Assembly (NCBI GenBank): GCA_002700285.1
Contig: PACT01000037.1
Location: 57,303 to 111,983, forward strand
Length of the DNA: 54,681 nt
Origin: Crocinitomicaceae bacterium
Lineage (GTDB): Bacteria > Bacteroidota > Bacteroidia > Flavobacteriales_D > Sanyastnellaceae
Direction: 5' to 3'
This document shows, piece by piece, positions 53,027-54,681 of the stretch (positions are counted from its first letter, which is position 1; the number at the start of each line of letters is the position of its first letter). Position numbers and translations under genes: made by a program. The notes beneath the pieces were generated by a model. It was not told the DNA's origin and did not search any database. It worked only from the letters and a program-made list of their open reading frames with translations.

Positions 53027-54307
53027 ATGCCTCTAAGCTCTAAAGATCCATCTATTTCTTCGCTCATCTCAAAGGAACGTAAACGCCAAACCGAAGGTGC
53101 TGAATTGATTGCCTCGGAGAACTACACCAGTGATGTTGTCATGGAAGCTCAAGGTTCGATTCTCACAAATAAATATGCAGAGGGCTTGCCCAGAAGACGC
53201 TATTATGGTGGGTGTGAATTTGTAGATGAAATAGAACAGTTAGCGATTGATAGAGTTTGCGAACTTTTTGGTGCAGCCTGGGCAAATGTTCAACCCCATT
53301 CAGGTGCTTCGGCAAACGCAGCAGTGATGCTCGCTTGTCTTTCTCCTGGAGATAAAATATTGGGCTTCGACCTGTCTCATGGTGGACACTTGACGCATGG
53401 TTCTCCGGTTAATTTTAGTGGAAAATTGTACAATCCTGTTTTTTACGGCGTAGAAGAAGAGACAGGACGTGTTGATATGGACAAAGTTGAAGAGGTTGCA
53501 AAACGCGAAAACCCAAAGATGATTATATGTGGGGCGTCAGCCTATGCTCGTGATTGGGATTATCCTCGTTTTAGAGAAATTGCTGACAGTGTAGGTGCCA
53601 TTTTGCTCGCGGATATCAGTCACCCTTCGGGTCTGATCGCCGCCAAACTACTCGCCGACCCGATGCCGTATTGTCACGTCGTGACCACGACGACTCATAA
53701 AACCCTGAGAGGACCTCGTGGAGGCATCATTATGATGGGCCAAGATTATCCAAATCCGTGGGGACGTAAAAACCCAAAAGGTATTGTTCGTCCCATGTCA
53801 GCGATTCTGGACAGTGGTGTATTTCCTGGAATGCAAGGGGGTCCCCTTGAACATGTGATCGCTGCAAAAGCTGTCGCTTTCGGAGAGGCACTTGCCCCTG
53901 AATATCGGGTGTACTGTCAACAAGTTATGAAAAATGCGCAAGCAATGGCTTCTGCATTTGTCGCACGGGGATATCATCTCATCTCGGGAGGAACAGACAA
54001 TCACCTCATGCTGATTGATCTGAGAAATAAGAATGTGACCGGAAAAGCTGCAGAGATAGCGTTAGGCAAAGCAGAGATTACAGTCAACAAGAACATGGTG
54101 CCATTTGATACCCGTTCTCCATTTGTAACTTCTGGCATGAGGGTAGGAACACCTGCTGTCACAACGCGAGGATTGGTCGAATCTGACATGGAGGAATTGG
54201 TCGCTTGGATGGATGAAGCGATTTGCAATTGCGAAGACGACGCCGTTCTAGAGAAAATAGGACAAGAAGTAAAAGCAAAGATGTCTCAATATCCATTGGT
54301 GAAATAA
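53027..54307 (+). CDS. glyA: serine hydroxymethyltransferase
   Basis: PLP enzyme that turns serine and tetrahydrofolate into glycine and methylene-tetrahydrofolate, the carbon donor of ThyA. 426 residues. Signatures are [58 protein letters not shown] and the PLP-lysine motif [16 protein letters not shown], followed by [19 protein letters not shown]. Ordinary in every respect. It stands alone, converging with the partial OstA-like gene over 11 bases. Confidence 0.98.
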   Translation: MPLSSKDPSISSLISKERKRQTEGAELIASENYTSDVVMEAQGSILTNKYAEGLPRRRYYGGCEFVDEIEQLAIDRVCELFGAAWANVQPHSGASANAAVMLACLSPGDKILGFDLSHGGHLTHGSPVNFSGKLYNPVFYGVEEETGRVDMDKVEEVAKRENPKMIICGASAYARDWDYPRFREIADSVGAILLADISHPSGLIAAKLLADPMPYCHVVTTTTHKTLRGPRGGIIMMGQDYPNPWGRKNPKGIVRPMSAILDSGVFPGMQGGPLEHVIAAKAVAFGEALAPEYRVYCQQVMKNAQAMASAFVARGYHLISGGTDNHLMLIDLRNKNVTGKAAEIALGKAEITVNKNMVPFDTRSPFVTSGMRVGTPAVTTRGLVESDMEELVAWMDEAICNCEDDAVLEKIGQEVKAKMSQYPLVK

Positions 54308-54318
54308 CCACACAGCTT

Positions 54319-54681
54319 TTATAAGTCAGGTCTTCCCCTCCTTTTTTGAAGATCATCTTTCCCCAAAGGGTCGTCTTCAATGTCATTGTTGAGTTCCTCA
54401 AATCTACCTTCAGGATTGCTTAGTAATGTGATACGCGTGACACTTCCAGCAGAAAATAACATTTGGATATGTGCGCATGTTGCTCTATTTCGGCTCAATT
54501 TCTCATTGCCATCCACTGAATAATAAAGGACGGTTCCGTTTCCACGTACGTCCACTTGATGTAGCTTTCCTTCTTTGAATACAGCGTCCAAGTTGCGTCC
54601 AGATATGTTGTGGTCGAGCGAGTCATTTGCAGGACTTAACACATTTGCCCGTCCGATTAATTTCATGACGGATGGTTTGTT
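54319..54681 (-). CDS. C-terminal part of an OstA/LptA-like protein, cut by the window edge
   Basis: The frame stays open to the right edge, reading NKPSV before the first internal Met, so only the last 120 residues are seen. The pattern GKLHQVDVRGNGTVLYYSVD, then ATCAHIQMLFSAGSVTRITLL and SNPEGRF matches the repeating strand structure at the end of Bacteroidota OstA-like proteins (LptA/LptD N-terminal type), which help carry lipopolysaccharide across the periplasm. The charged tail (DIEDDPLGKDDLQKRRGRPDL) is polar and probably disordered. Assignment is by resemblance; the N-terminal domains that would settle it lie outside. Confidence 0.6.
   Translation of the reverse strand, partial: NKPSVMKLIGRANVLSPANDSLDHNISGRNLDAVFKEGKLHQVDVRGNGTVLYYSVDGNEKLSRNRATCAHIQMLFSAGSVTRITLLSNPEGRFEELNNDIEDDPLGKDDLQKRRGRPDL

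Noticed and set aside
1-54681. CRISPR arrays, tRNA or rRNA genes, insertion sequences, phage and defence genes
   Set aside because: Looked for on both strands; spaces between genes are too short or lack cloverleaf, repeat-spacer or terminal-repeat structure, and no transposase, integrase or nuclease-defence motif was seen.

Overview
The window reads as a chromosomal segment of a free-living, aerobic Bacteroidota bacterium, most likely a marine-type Flavobacteriales relative. The evidence is a TonB-dependent receptor with an N-terminal carboxypeptidase-regulatory-like domain paired with a giant secreted protein that ends in a type IX secretion (T9SS)-like tail, a DUF6089/PorG-like barrel, a RemB/Wzi-like outer-membrane protein, tandem cytochrome oxidase subunit III genes, and promoters of the TTG...TAnnTTTG type instead of sigma70 boxes. 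Genes are packed tightly and many overlap by 1-11 bases. No gene-free stretch exceeds about 185 bases; the largest are the left edge (41-168), 6221-6402 (holding a hairpin terminator) and 15651-15785. I saw no tRNA, rRNA, CRISPR array, insertion sequence, prophage or defence island.

Layout. 1-6220: a minus-strand group (mscS-like, ywaF-like, thyA, folA, hupE-like) and, diverging from it, purK and ddl. 6403-13927: ruvC on the minus strand, then a plus-strand surface-polysaccharide group (family-2 glycosyltransferase, a lone OppC-type permease, GDP-fucose synthase, an unknown outer-membrane protein, a WecA-like lipid-carrier transferase and a RemB/Wzi-like protein). 13964-19169: terminal-oxidase assembly cluster (ctaB, two COX3, COX4, a double-domain SCO protein, DUF420, a small CxxC membrane protein) without oxidase subunits I and II. 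19232-23164: TolC and a MacA-like adaptor without their ABC pump, then tsaB and a Rieske-like lipoprotein. 23178-28484: ahcY, a phosphopantetheinyl transferase, rpmH, an MsbA-like exporter and gmd. 28514-42102: five co-directional minus-strand genes (TonB receptor, giant T9SS-type protein, and an adaptor/RND pump/TolC tripartite efflux system). 42187-52954: a long minus-strand run holding a full deoxynucleoside breakdown pathway (purine nucleoside phosphorylase, deoC, an ALDH16-type double aldehyde dehydrogenase, deoA, deoB) below a lipoprotein YyaL-like protein, a PorG-like barrel and a small secreted protein. 53027 to the end: glyA and the C-terminus of an OstA/LptA-like protein running off the edge.

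How the parts fit. thyA-folA, glyA and ahcY cover one-carbon, folate and methyl-cycle metabolism. The deo genes would split deoxynucleosides to bases plus deoxyribose-1-phosphate, convert that to the 5-phosphate, cleave it to glyceraldehyde-3-phosphate and acetaldehyde, and (by inference) oxidise the acetaldehyde with the ALDH. gmd and fcl together make GDP-L-fucose for the glycan genes although they lie 17 kb apart. The less ordinary observations are the SCO protein whose first domain has lost every copper ligand, the TonB receptor/giant secreted protein/RND pump run, the ALDH16 fusion inside the deo run, the His-rich insertion in COX3, and a repeated pattern of -7 boxes ending 4-5 bases before the start codon, which predicts leaderless transcripts. 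All family calls were made by reading sequence motifs, without a database search.
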